From the NCBI GenBank assembly GCA_003279005.1, contig QCBY01000008.1, forward strand, positions 1-46,191: DNA of 46,191 bases. The letters run 5' to 3'. The first letter of the stretch is position 1; every line of letters starts with the position of its first letter. The notes under the pieces were generated by a model, which did not search any database, had not been told where the DNA came from, and saw only the letters and a program-made list of their open reading frames with translations. Both the position numbers and the translations under genes were made by a program. Positions 9,326-17,988 of this stretch are shown piece by piece. This DNA is from Prochlorococcus sp. AG-347-J22 (lineage in GTDB: Bacteria; Cyanobacteriota; Cyanobacteriia; PCC-6307; Cyanobiaceae).

Positions 9326-10864
9326 TTGAAAATTTTTATTAAACAAACAAAGAAATCACTAACCGATTTAAAACTTTTGGATATTGCATCTTTAATAGTT
9401 GCCATTTTAGTGATAATTCCAATTTTAAATTTCTTGATTGAAGGAATAAGTTTTGTTTTAGGGGGAAATTTTTCTTTAGGTATTGCAGGCAGACAAGAAA
9501 TATTTGGCACATTAAAACTTTTAATTTTGACTAGTCTATTTGGAGGTGGTCTGGGGACCTTAAATGGTTGGTTACTATCAAATTGTGAATTTAAATTAAG
9601 GAAAAAACTTCGTATTTTTCAACTAATTCCACTTGCAACTCCTGCATATTTAATAACTGCAGTTTTACAAGATTTAGGAAGTATTTTAGGCTATCAGATA
9701 ACTGGTTTATGGTGGGGAGTTTTTATACTTTCAATTACTAATTATCCTTATGTTTTCATACTTGCAAATGAAAGTTTTAATAAATTTGGTATAAATCAAA
9801 TTAATGCGAGTAGAGGTTTAGGAATTGGACCATGGGGCAGCTTTTTTAAAATTGCTCTGCCAATGGCATTACCTGCATTAATAACTGGAATTAGCCTTAT
9901 GTGTATGGAAGTCTTAAATGAGTTAGGAACAGTTGAGTTATTAAATATTCCAAGTATTTCTAAAGGTATAACTGAGAATTGGATTATTGAAGGAAATCCT
10001 AAAAGCGCGATTGGGTTGTCATTAGTTGCATTAATGATAGTTTTTACTTTGATTTTGCTTGAAAAATTTTCAAGAAAGAGAGCAAAGCGTTGGAGTGAAA
10101 ATCCAGCATCATTAGATTCACTTGGATGGGATTTAAAAGGATATAGATCTTCCTTAGCAGTTTTAGTTACTCTATTTCCTCCATTATTTTCAATTGGAAT
10201 TCCATTCTCATGGTTTCTATTAAATATTGATCAGTTAAAAAAAGGATATACGACAGAATTACTATCTCTAACATTTAGGACAATTTCCCTCGGATTAATT
10301 GCTGCATTATTAACATTATTTTTCTCTTTAATTTTAACGCTAGCTAATCGTCAAAATAAGAGCTTAATCATAAAACTCATAACATTTCCGGCAGGGATAG
10401 GATATGCAATACCAGGCACGGTATTAGCTATATCACTAATAACAATTTCTAATTCAAATTTCTATTTCATAGCTATATGCCTTCTGATCTGGGGTTATGT
10501 AGTTCGATTTTTGACAATTTTAAAAGGGACCCTTGATTCTGGGTTTGAAAGAATATCTCCTAGCCTTGATGAGGCAGCTAATATCCTTGGCTCTAATTCG
10601 TTTGATATTACCAAAAAGATACATCTTCCCTTATTAAAAGGACCAATATTCGTTGGATCGCTTCTAGTCTTTGTAGACATAATTAAGGAGTTGCCTATTA
10701 CATTTATTCTCAGACCATTCGACTTTGATACGTTATCTGTAAGAATTTATCAATATGCTGGAGATGAGCGAATGGCAGAAGCCTTATTACCTGCACTCTT
10801 CATAACATTATTAGGGCTAATTGCATCAAGCACATTAATTCCAAGCTTAGAAAAAAAGAATTAA
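9326..10864 (+). CDS. Iron(III)-type ABC transporter permease (FutB/FbpB-like)
   Basis: Inner-membrane permease of a ferric iron uptake ABC system. 512 residues in two homologous halves of about six helices each, the fused layout of FbpB/FutB and ThiP. Each half has a coupling-loop EAA-like motif: INASRGLGIGPWGSFFKIALP in the first, and LDEAANILGS followed by KIHLPLL in the second. Start is TTG at 9326; no ATG is available in frame nearby. The solute-binding protein and ATPase are not in this window and must be encoded elsewhere. Thiamine transport is possible, but the sequence looks more like iron permeases. Confidence 0.87.
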   Translation: MKIFIKQTKKSLTDLKLLDIASLIVAILVIIPILNFLIEGISFVLGGNFSLGIAGRQEIFGTLKLLILTSLFGGGLGTLNGWLLSNCEFKLRKKLRIFQLIPLATPAYLITAVLQDLGSILGYQITGLWWGVFILSITNYPYVFILANESFNKFGINQINASRGLGIGPWGSFFKIALPMALPALITGISLMCMEVLNELGTVELLNIPSISKGITENWIIEGNPKSAIGLSLVALMIVFTLILLEKFSRKRAKRWSENPASLDSLGWDLKGYRSSLAVLVTLFPPLFSIGIPFSWFLLNIDQLKKGYTTELLSLTFRTISLGLIAALLTLFFSLILTLANRQNKSLIIKLITFPAGIGYAIPGTVLAISLITISNSNFYFIAICLLIWGYVVRFLTILKGTLDSGFERISPSLDEAANILGSNSFDITKKIHLPLLKGPIFVGSLLVFVDIIKELPITFILRPFDFDTLSVRIYQYAGDERMAEALLPALFITLLGLIASSTLIPSLEKKN

Positions 10865-11065
10865 ATTTTACTCAAAAGTTTTCTTAATAAAAAAAGGTAT
10901 GCCAAATAATAAATCTGCATAGGTATTTGTAAATCTAGAAAAAATTAAAATTTTAATGTTTGATTATTGTGAAATAATTTTTCTATAAAAAAGAAAAGGT
11001 TATTCAGGATTGCAAAATTAATTTTCTTAAAAGCTTAATATAAAATACTCTTTGAATTTTAAATC

Positions 11066-12289
11066 TTATTTCCAATCTTCAATAGCTTTAAATTCTCTGC
11101 AAGATTCTTTAATAATTTTTGTTATTTCCTGAGCTGTTTTATTATTCTCTATCTGCAATCTTAAAATTTCATCATTTTCAGGTTTCATAGAAATAGTACC
11201 GTCAGGTTTCATTATTTGTTTAAACCTTATATCTCCAAATGCTGTAAAACACTCACCTCTTCTTCTTAGTAAAACCCACCTAAATTGTTTTCTTTCTCTC
11301 AATCCTATTGTATTGGAATATCGAAACCATAATTCTCTGAAATATTTTTGCTTCTCAATAGGCAAAATAACTTGAATAGAAAAACCTGTTCTATTTTTTT
11401 TCATATTAATTGTTTGACAAGAAACATCATAAGCTCCTTTTTTTCTAAATATCTCTAAAAAATTTGCGATTTCTTCAGATGTTTGATCATCAATCAAAGC
11501 CTCTTGAATAGCGATCTCTTCGTATCTTGGGCTAATTTTTTTTTCTATTAAATTTTCATTACTAGAATTAATATTTATTACTCTTACCAAATTTGGAAAT
11601 GGAAGTTCTAAGTTTCCAATACCAACTCCATAAGAATTAATGGAATATTTATTAGGTATTTGGAATATTTCAACCAAATTACTTAGTAAAGCTATTCCAG
11701 TTGGCGTTGACAATTCCCCCTCTATTAAATCAATACTTGAGATCACTTTAATATTATTTTTTTTTAATAACTCTATTACCGCAGGAGATGGTATTTGTAG
11801 TTTGCCATGATCAGTTTGAACAAAACCTCTTCCTAAAGTTGGTGCATTGCAAAAAACCTTTTTTGGCTTTAAATAATCAATTGAAGCGCAAACACCGATG
11901 ATATCTACCATGGAATCTATTGCACCTATCTCATGAAAATGAACTTCTTCAGGATCAATACCATGAACTTTTCCCTCTGCTAAAGCTAAAGACTCAAAAA
12001 CTTCGTAAATTCTTGTTTTTAATTTTTTTTCTAATCGAGCCTTCAAGATTAAATCTTTGATGCTACTCCAATCTCTTTGAGTGCTTTGATCAATTTTGTC
12101 GATTTGAACCTTGATTCCTCTAATAGAACAACTTTTAGATTCTCTGAAATGTAAATCATATAAATTATCTAATCCAAAAGCCTCAAGTGTTTTTTCAATA
12201 ATACTTTTTGGTACTCCCAAGTCATGAAACGCTCCCAGTAACATATCGCCAGAAACTCCAGGAGAACACTCAATTAATATTTCTTCCAT
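11066..12289 (-). CDS. larC: Nickel-pincer cofactor nickel-insertion protein LarC (DUF111)
   Basis: In lactobacilli LarC inserts nickel into the pincer nucleotide of lactate racemase, in a CTP-dependent step. About 407 residues. The N-terminus has ILIECSPGVSGDMLLGAF, and the VHFHEIGAIDSMVDIIG block (about 120-140) carries the conserved His and Asp. A CTP-binding C-domain ends the protein. A TTG at 12319 would add ten residues, but ATG at 12289 places the start as in homologues. larA, larB and larE are not nearby. The enzyme served in this organism is unknown. Next gene upstream lies 61 bases away on the same strand. Confidence 0.88.
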   Translation of the reverse strand: MEEILIECSPGVSGDMLLGAFHDLGVPKSIIEKTLEAFGLDNLYDLHFRESKSCSIRGIKVQIDKIDQSTQRDWSSIKDLILKARLEKKLKTRIYEVFESLALAEGKVHGIDPEEVHFHEIGAIDSMVDIIGVCASIDYLKPKKVFCNAPTLGRGFVQTDHGKLQIPSPAVIELLKKNNIKVISSIDLIEGELSTPTGIALLSNLVEIFQIPNKYSINSYGVGIGNLELPFPNLVRVININSSNENLIEKKISPRYEEIAIQEALIDDQTSEEIANFLEIFRKKGAYDVSCQTINMKKNRTGFSIQVILPIEKQKYFRELWFRYSNTIGLRERKQFRWVLLRRRGECFTAFGDIRFKQIMKPDGTISMKPENDEILRLQIENNKTAQEITKIIKESCREFKAIEDWK

Positions 12290-12350
12290 AACCTTTATAG
12301 ATTTTGAATAAAAATTCAAAAGTTAAAAACTTTTTAAATTATATTAAATA

Positions 12351-12947
12351 TTATGATTTTGCAGATTTTGTTTTTTCAATAATTTCATATTTAACCATTC
12401 GCAGTATACTTCCATCTCTAATTACATCAAGGCTTACAAAATTTTTCAGAAATTGAAGAGAGATATCTCCCTCGACAATGATTTTAAAATTTGGATCTTT
12501 TACTCTTCTCAAAGTGGGAGAAGAACGAATCTTAATGACAAGCTCTTTCTTTTGAGTATTTACATAAACCAATTCTCCTCTTATAGAGAAATAATTATTT
12601 CTTAAATTTAATTCCTCTAATATTTCATTAGGATCCTTTTCCAAAGTATTATCAACTTGATTTAATTGGTAAGGGTCCCAAATACCTGCTACCTGAAAAT
12701 GCAAATTATTAGTACTTTTATTTCTTGGATAAACTATCCAAAAATAACTCTTATCTAGGTTAATGTATTTTTTTATTAGAGTTAAAGTTTTCCCAAGAAC
12801 AACTGTGTCAATTATTTTTCCCTCTGTATCAGTTAATGTCCCTCGGTTTAATTGATCTTTATTATTTGGCTTATAAATACCTCTAACGATGCCTATAGCC
12901 CTGTACTGCAATTTGTTCGTAACTTCTTGAATAGGATTTTTTATCAT
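12351..12947 (-). CDS. Conserved cyanobacterial protein of unknown function
   Basis: 198 residues, ATG start, no signal peptide or membrane segment. The sequence alternates strands and charged turns, with RAIGIVRGIYKP near the N-terminus, FWIVYPRNK in the middle, and IRGELVYVNTQKKELVIKIR after that. This suggests one or more OB-like or beta-barrel domains, an inference only. I have seen similar proteins in marine picocyanobacteria but know no function. Lies between larC and a small secreted protein on the same strand. Confidence 0.8.
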   Translation of the reverse strand: MIKNPIQEVTNKLQYRAIGIVRGIYKPNNKDQLNRGTLTDTEGKIIDTVVLGKTLTLIKKYINLDKSYFWIVYPRNKSTNNLHFQVAGIWDPYQLNQVDNTLEKDPNEILEELNLRNNYFSIRGELVYVNTQKKELVIKIRSSPTLRRVKDPNFKIIVEGDISLQFLKNFVSLDVIRDGSILRMVKYEIIEKTKSAKS

Positions 12948-12992
12948 ATTTATTTGTATTTGAAAAAATTTTTAATAAGTAAGTTTATTGAA

Positions 12993-13286
12993 TTAAAGAT
13001 TTTTGTCTTCAATCTTACTAAAGGATTTTAAAGCATCGTCTATAGCATCAGAGGGCTTGGTAGCATCGTTCATGCTATTTGCTCTTCTAAGCATCTCTAC
13101 TATTTCAAAGGGATTAGCAGGTAAATCTGAACTACTTGTTTCTAATTTTGTAGAACTATCAATTTCAATTTCATTTAAAAATGACTCTTCTGCAGTTAAA
13201 GAAGTTGATTTAAAATTAATTAATGAAATAAATAAAATAAACATTTTCACTGCTTTTGATAAATGAAAATTTAATTTGAATTTCAT
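12993..13286 (-). CDS. Small secreted hypothetical protein
   Basis: About 97 residues from ATG at 13286; a TTG at 13301 would add five. A basic start (MKFKLNFHLSKAVK) and a hydrophobic core (MFILFISLINF) form a signal peptide, probably cut after SLTA. The mature part is acidic, Ser-rich and short, and ends in a Lys/Asp helix. No cysteine or lipobox is seen, so it would be periplasmic or exported. No known family. It diverges from xthA over about 72 bases. Confidence 0.65.
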   Translation of the reverse strand: MKFKLNFHLSKAVKMFILFISLINFKSTSLTAEESFLNEIEIDSSTKLETSSSDLPANPFEIVEMLRRANSMNDATKPSDAIDDALKSFSKIEDKNL

Positions 13287-13358
13287 TTTGATAAATTTCA
13301 AAATAGTTAAAGGTTTAAATTCTTTTGCTATTTTAATTTTACATAGTTCGGAAATAAA

Positions 13359-14204
13359 TTGTTAATAGCAACTTGGAATGTAAACTCTGTAAGAACAAGG
13401 CTTTCTCAAATTACAAATTGGATTAATGATGCAAATCCAGATATACTTTGTCTTCAAGAAACCAAAGTTACAGATGATTCTTTTCCTATGAAGCCATTTG
13501 AAGAATTAGGATATGAAGTTATTAAATATGGGCAAAAATCTTACAATGGAGTCGCAATAATAAGTAAATTAAAGATAGAAAATGTTAAAAAAGGATTTAG
13601 TCAAGATAATAAAGAAAAAAAAATTTCTGTAGAATTTAATGAACAAAAAAGGTTAATTGCTGCAGATATCAATGGGTTAAAAATAATAAATGTTTATGTG
13701 CCAAATGGTTCTTCAATAGATTCTGATAAATTCGATTATAAAATTAAATGGTTAAATCACTTATCATCTTTCTTGGATGAAGAAGTAAAAGATGATGATT
13801 TTGTTTGTTTTGTCGGCGATTTTAATATTGCTCCCAGCGAGATAGATATTCATGCCCCTAAGAAATACGAAGGTGGGATAATGGCCTCAAAAAAGGAAAG
13901 AGAAGCACTCAATAATGTTCTTAAAGGAAGATTTATTGATTCTTTTCGTATTTTTGAGAAGACCACTGGTCATTGGAGTTGGTGGGATTACCGTAATAAT
14001 GCTTATGAACTTAATAAAGGTTGGAGAATTGACCATATTTATATCAGTAAAAACCTTTCATCAAAGCTCAAAAGCTGTGTGATAGAGAGGAATCAAAGAG
14101 AAAATTTACAACCTAGTGACCATGCTCCAGTGTTAATTAATTTAGAAATAGATAATCAAAATGTAGATTACTTTGATGATGATGATGATCTTTTCGAAAT
14201 ATAA
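13359..14204 (+). CDS. xthA: Exodeoxyribonuclease III / AP endonuclease
   Basis: Base-excision repair nuclease that cuts at abasic sites and cleans 3' ends. 281 residues. Catalytic motifs in order: ATWNVNSVRTR, LCLQETKV (metal-binding Glu), VGDFNIAP (Asp/Asn), GWRIDHIY, and PSDHAPV (catalytic Asp-His). An Asp-rich tail (YFDDDDDLF) is an add-on. Start is TTG at 13359, which gives the family's usual M-x-IATWNVNS beginning; no ATG precedes it. Confidence 0.95.
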   Translation: MLIATWNVNSVRTRLSQITNWINDANPDILCLQETKVTDDSFPMKPFEELGYEVIKYGQKSYNGVAIISKLKIENVKKGFSQDNKEKKISVEFNEQKRLIAADINGLKIINVYVPNGSSIDSDKFDYKIKWLNHLSSFLDEEVKDDDFVCFVGDFNIAPSEIDIHAPKKYEGGIMASKKEREALNNVLKGRFIDSFRIFEKTTGHWSWWDYRNNAYELNKGWRIDHIYISKNLSSKLKSCVIERNQRENLQPSDHAPVLINLEIDNQNVDYFDDDDDLFEI

Positions 14205-14228
14205 TTCCAGAAGATCAATATATATATT

Positions 14229-14248
14229 TAAAGCCTCAAAACGCTTTA
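14229..14248 (+). terminator. Stem-loop after xthA, possible terminator
   Basis: TAAAGC (14229-14234) pairs with GCTTTA (14243-14248) around an 8-base loop, 24 bases after the xthA stop. The following bases are AT-rich but not a clean T run, so the call is weak. Confidence 0.3.
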
Positions 14249-14359
14249 TATTAATGAAAATTTCCAAGATGATTAATTTTTATCAAATTTTTCTTAGAGT
14301 TTTAATTTAAATAACTTACTATCGCACTAAAAATATCCTAATGTAGAGTTTCTATCCGA

Positions 14360-14388
14360 TTGACAAATTTTTTACTTATTTCTAACTT
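14360..14388 (+). promoter_or_regulatory. Sigma-70-type promoter before hemL
   Basis: A perfect -35 box TTGACA (14360-14365) is followed after exactly 17 bases by TAACTT (14383-14388), matching the relaxed TAnnnT -10 pattern. This places transcription near 14395, about 36 bases before the hemL TTG start. A 14-codon ORF starts at the ATG at 14394 and overlaps that start. Confidence 0.55.
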
Positions 14389-14430
14389 AGAACATGACGA
14401 AATCTTCTCAAAACTACATTCATTTAAATT

Positions 14431-15732
14431 TTGACTGACATATTAAATACTACTCATTCCGAAGAAGTTTTCTCTTCAGCTCTAGAATTAATGCCAGGAG
14501 GGGTCAGTTCCCCTGTAAGAGCATTCAAATCTGTTGGTGGCCAGCCAATTGTTTTTGATAGAGTAAAAGGCCCTTATGCTTGGGACATTGATGGGAATAG
14601 ATATATTGATTACATAGGTAGTTGGGGACCAGCCATTTGTGGACATGCACACCCTGAGGTAATTACAGCATTGCAAGAAGCAATTGAAAAAGGTACTAGT
14701 TTTGGAGCACCATGTGTATTAGAGAATAAACTGGCTGAAATGGTAATAGATGCTGTTCCTTCGGTAGAGATGGTTAGATTTGTAAATAGTGGTACAGAAG
14801 CCTGTATGGCAGTTTTAAGGTTAATGAGAGCATTTACTGGGAGAGACAAAGTAATAAAATTTGACGGGTGCTATCACGGTCATGCTGATATGTTTTTGGT
14901 AAAAGCTGGATCAGGAGTAGCAACTTTAGGTTTACCAGATTCCCCTGGGGTTCCAAGAACTACAACAGCAAATACTCTAACTGCGCCTTACAACGATCTT
15001 GAAGCTGTAAAAAAATTATTTTCTGAGAATCCTGATGCAATATCCGGAGTAATTCTGGAGCCAATAGTAGGTAATGCGGGATTTATTACTCCTGAACCTG
15101 GTTTCCTTGAAGGATTGAGAGAACTGACAACTGAAAATGGATCTTTACTAGTTTTTGATGAAGTCATGACTGGTTTCAGAATTAGCTATGGTGGAGCCCA
15201 AGAAAAATTTGGAGTTACCCCTGATTTAACAACTCTTGGCAAAGTAATTGGAGGAGGTTTGCCAGTAGGAGCATATGGAGGAAGAAAAGAAATAATGTCG
15301 ATGGTAGCGCCCTCTGGGCCCGTATATCAGGCCGGTACTTTAAGTGGAAATCCACTAGCAATGACAGCAGGTATTAAAACTCTTGAGTTACTTAAACAAG
15401 AAGGTACATACGACAAGCTAGAGTCAACAACCTCTAGATTGATTGAAGGGATTATGCAATCTGCTGAGAATAATGGTATCCCAATCAATGGAGGGAGTGT
15501 TAGTGCAATGTTTGGTTTTTTCTTGTGTGAAGGACCGGTAAGAAATTTCGAAGAAGCTAAGACAAATAATTCAGAACTCTTTGGCAGACTCCATAGGGAG
15601 ATGCTTAATAGAGGTATATATTTAGCTCCAAGTCCATTCGAAGCTGGATTTACTTCATTAGCTCACAGTGAAGAAGAAATTGATCGAACACTAGAAGCAT
15701 TCGATCATTCATTTAATGTTCTTAAGAATTAA
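14431..15732 (+). CDS. hemL: Glutamate-1-semialdehyde 2,1-aminomutase
   Basis: PLP enzyme making 5-aminolevulinate from glutamate-1-semialdehyde, the entry of the C5 tetrapyrrole pathway. 433 residues, normal length. [12 protein letters not shown] lies at about 21-32, the PLP phosphate site NSGTEA at about 119-124, the cofactor Asp in [10 protein letters not shown] (about 241-250), and the Schiff-base lysine in [10 protein letters not shown] (K271). Start is TTG at 14431, supported by the family N-terminus and an upstream promoter. It is more conserved and less AT-rich than its neighbours. The convergent SPFH gene ends two bases away. Confidence 0.97.
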   Translation: MTDILNTTHSEEVFSSALELMPGGVSSPVRAFKSVGGQPIVFDRVKGPYAWDIDGNRYIDYIGSWGPAICGHAHPEVITALQEAIEKGTSFGAPCVLENKLAEMVIDAVPSVEMVRFVNSGTEACMAVLRLMRAFTGRDKVIKFDGCYHGHADMFLVKAGSGVATLGLPDSPGVPRTTTANTLTAPYNDLEAVKKLFSENPDAISGVILEPIVGNAGFITPEPGFLEGLRELTTENGSLLVFDEVMTGFRISYGGAQEKFGVTPDLTTLGKVIGGGLPVGAYGGRKEIMSMVAPSGPVYQAGTLSGNPLAMTAGIKTLELLKQEGTYDKLESTTSRLIEGIMQSAENNGIPINGGSVSAMFGFFLCEGPVRNFEEAKTNNSELFGRLHREMLNRGIYLAPSPFEAGFTSLAHSEEEIDRTLEAFDHSFNVLKN

Positions 15733-15734
15733 AC

Positions 15735-16541
15735 CTATCTATTCTTTCCGCCAACAATAACAGGTGGCATAGATCCACTAGTTCCTGGCAAACCTGGAAC
15801 TACTTGTGTACTACCATCCCATTTGTCTAAGAAAAGTTTGAATAAAACTTGATCATTTAAACCTTTATTTAATGTTTCGTACCTCAAGGCTTCCTGTCCT
15901 GCGATTTCTACTTCTGTTTTAGCTCTTAAAAGTAGCTGCCCAGCAATTTGTTTCTGTTCGATAGCTGCTCTATATTCTTCAGCTATTTCTAATCCAGTAA
16001 GGTCTAAGCTTTTTACGTCTACATAATCAAATGAATTCAATTCAGCAGCAACAGTTGAAGCAACTTTTTCAGAAATTACATTGAATTCAGTTGCTATTGT
16101 TTCAAGTTCATATTGAGAAAAGACAGATTTGAGAGCTTTCAGTAAAGAAGGCTGAACTATTTTTTGATATACATCACTGTTTCTGCTAGCAATTGTGGCA
16201 AAAATTCTACCTGCTTCATTTGGTTTTACTGAATATTTTACAGTAGCCGTTGCTCTTATAACTTGAAGATCTTTTGTTAAGGTTTCGAATTTCTCAGGTT
16301 GAACTTGAGTTTTAACGTCAAATGGGAATACTGACTGAACGAAAGGGATTTTAAAGTTTAATCCTGGTCTTCTTGATCCTCCACTAACTTTTCCTAAAGT
16401 AGTTACTACAGCTACCTGTCCAGAGGGTACTACAAATAAAGATTGTGTAAGCAAAAGAAATCCAGTAAAAGATAATACGATTAATAAAGTTGCTGTCCCT
16501 CCTGGACCAGTTGGAGTGACATTTTTGAAAGATGTTGACAT
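15735..16541 (-). CDS. SPFH/band 7 (prohibitin-like) membrane protein
   Basis: 268 residues. A single N-terminal membrane helix (about 18-38, LIVLSFTGFLLLTQSLFVV) is followed by an SPFH domain starting VPSGQVAVVTTLGKV. It continues into an alpha-helical region (EEYRAAIEQKQIAGQLLLRAK) that builds oligomers. Relatives form ring scaffolds that organise membrane proteins or regulate FtsH proteases. It is closest to the prohibitin type, as seen for cyanobacterial Phb proteins. ATG start. No partner gene is adjacent. Confidence 0.88.
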   Translation of the reverse strand: MSTSFKNVTPTGPGGTATLLIVLSFTGFLLLTQSLFVVPSGQVAVVTTLGKVSGGSRRPGLNFKIPFVQSVFPFDVKTQVQPEKFETLTKDLQVIRATATVKYSVKPNEAGRIFATIASRNSDVYQKIVQPSLLKALKSVFSQYELETIATEFNVISEKVASTVAAELNSFDYVDVKSLDLTGLEIAEEYRAAIEQKQIAGQLLLRAKTEVEIAGQEALRYETLNKGLNDQVLFKLFLDKWDGSTQVVPGLPGTSGSMPPVIVGGKNR

Positions 16542-16650
16542 TTAAAATTGCTTTTTAGTTATCATATTTAAAGAAATTAATTACTGCATTAAATAGGTAT
16601 TTAATTAAAATATTTTTTTAATAATTCTATTACGTAATTAATTAAAATTT

Positions 16651-16860
16651 TTATCCACTATTAGTTTTAAATTTATCTAATAATTGTAAGTAAAGATTCT
16701 CATCTATTTCCCTAATATCATATTCGGAAGGTAAAACTCCATGTTTATATTCGTGGGCTGCCATCCAACAAAATTTCTCAATTTCTCTAAGTGAAAAACG
16801 AGGATAATTTTTTATTTTCAAGCTCAATGAATCAAGGAGAGATTTTGAATAATCTGTCAT
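16651..16860 (-). CDS. Conserved small hypothetical protein (69 aa)
   Basis: 69 residues, ATG start, soluble and helix-rich. It has FSLREIEKFCWMAAHEYKHG in the centre and an acidic end. No known domain or metal site is evident, though a Cys and two His are close together. It lies 24 bases downstream of yajQ on the same strand and is probably co-transcribed. Its codon use matches the neighbours, which supports a real gene. Function unknown. Confidence 0.65.
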   Translation of the reverse strand: MTDYSKSLLDSLSLKIKNYPRFSLREIEKFCWMAAHEYKHGVLPSEYDIREIDENLYLQLLDKFKTNSG

Positions 16861-16884
16861 TAATAATTAATAATTATTATTATT

Positions 16885-17382
16885 TTATCGATAATTATTA
16901 GCTTGGAGAGGAATTTTATATGTCTCCTCCAAATTATTAAGTAGTTTAATTGTCATTTGGAGATCATTCTTACTTTTGCTCGTTACCCTCAAAGTCTCTC
17001 CATTAATGCTTACATTTACCTTTTTGAATTCATCTCTAATATTTTTGCTGATTTTTTTTGCGATTTCCTGATTGAGCCCCTTCTTCAAAGTAATAGTTTG
17101 CTTTATTTTATTTCCGCTCACAACTTCAATGCTTTTGTAATCAAAGATTTTCAAGGAGAGCTTTCTTTTTATTGCTTTTTGTCTAATGATATCGATCACA
17201 GAATTTAAAGTTAATTCACTATTTGTAGTTATAAAAATATTTTCTTTTTCCAGGTCTAAGGAGGTGTCTGTTCCTTTAAGGTCATATCTTTGCGAAATCT
17301 CTCTTTTAACTTGATCTAAAGCATTTACCAATTCTTGTCTATCGAAATCAGAAACCACATCAAATGAAAAATTTTCTGCCAT
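16885..17382 (-). CDS. yajQ: YajQ/UPF0234 family nucleotide-binding protein
   Basis: 165 residues, full length. Start MAENFSFDVVSDFDRQELVNA is a family hallmark, followed by RYDLKGTDTSL. Lys-rich strands (QTITLKKGLNQEIAKKI) and RVTSKSKNDLQ near the end complete two RNA-recognition-like folds. In Xanthomonas a homologue binds cyclic di-GMP; in others RNA or ATP binding is reported. What it binds here is unknown. ATG start. Confidence 0.92.
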   Translation of the reverse strand: MAENFSFDVVSDFDRQELVNALDQVKREISQRYDLKGTDTSLDLEKENIFITTNSELTLNSVIDIIRQKAIKRKLSLKIFDYKSIEVVSGNKIKQTITLKKGLNQEIAKKISKNIRDEFKKVNVSINGETLRVTSKSKNDLQMTIKLLNNLEETYKIPLQANNYR

Positions 17383-17426
17383 TACTTAATTCTATAAATT
17401 AATTTATTATTACCCCTAATTAAGTT

Positions 17427-17439
17427 AAAAAAAAAAAAA
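17427..17439 (-). terminator. U-tract after the DprA-like gene
   Basis: A 13-base A run on the + strand becomes a U13 run in minus-strand transcripts, 12 bases past the stop at 17451. Only a weak GATT/AATC pairing precedes it, so it is a possible weak terminator for the gene pair upstream. The homopolymer may also vary in length. Confidence 0.35.
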
Positions 17440-17450
17440 GATTGGTTTAT

Positions 17451-17963
17451 TTAATCAAAAAATAACAAACTAACTACTTTGCCCATTTCTTCAGCACATC
17501 TACAACTATTTAATAGGGTTTCACTATCGTGAAAAGCAAAGCAAATTAATTGATCACACCTATTAATTATTTCTTGATTACAAAGACTGCTTGCCATTGG
17601 CAAAGGTAATTCATCATTCTCGGTCTTCTCAACCAAATGCATGACGCTCTCTAATTGTTCTTTAATTTCAGGTAATTGCTTATCTAAACTCTGTGGCAAA
17701 AGAACAGTTAGCAAAGAGGGATTAATTCCCAACACAGCTCTTATAACTGCTGCATTTACTCCCTGAGATCCTGATGTAAGGATATTATGTCCCTCTTCCG
17801 CTAATGATCTCGCGATTAATTCAATCAGATGGATATCGACAACAGGTACGTGTCTACTACCCAAAAAAGCAATTCTTCTTTTCCCATTATCCTGAAGTTT
17901 TGCGAGTTCCTGAGCTAAGGTGTCAACACCTTGGGTTGAGGGTAGGTCTAAAGAACGACTCAA
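17451..17963 (-). CDS. DprA/Smf-like Rossmann-fold protein of cyanobacteria
   Basis: 170 residues. A Rossmann core has KRRIAFLGSRHVP (about 28-40), a nucleotide-type loop ILTSGSQGVNAAVIR (about 60-74), and LLTVLLPQSL. The C-terminus reads NRCDQLICFAFHDSETLL. This resembles the DprA/Smf and LOG superfamily but lacks the longer DprA architecture, so DNA uptake is not a safe inference. Start is TTG at 17963, giving MSRSLDLPS as in related cyanobacterial proteins. It lies 25 bases downstream of the P-loop/DRTGG gene, and the pair looks like an operon. Confidence 0.8.
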   Translation of the reverse strand: MSRSLDLPSTQGVDTLAQELAKLQDNGKRRIAFLGSRHVPVVDIHLIELIARSLAEEGHNILTSGSQGVNAAVIRAVLGINPSLLTVLLPQSLDKQLPEIKEQLESVMHLVEKTENDELPLPMASSLCNQEIINRCDQLICFAFHDSETLLNSCRCAEEMGKVVSLLFFD

Positions 17964-17988
17964 AATAAAATGATTACTACATTTGAAA

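Noticed and set aside
10868..10955. A minus-strand protein-like stretch after the permease gene.
   Set aside because: No ATG, GTG or TTG start in the frame; about 28 codons is within chance.
14254..14310. An 18-codon + strand ORF (MKISKMINFYQIFLRVLI) before hemL.
   Set aside because: Too short, AT-rich and no coupling to a gene.
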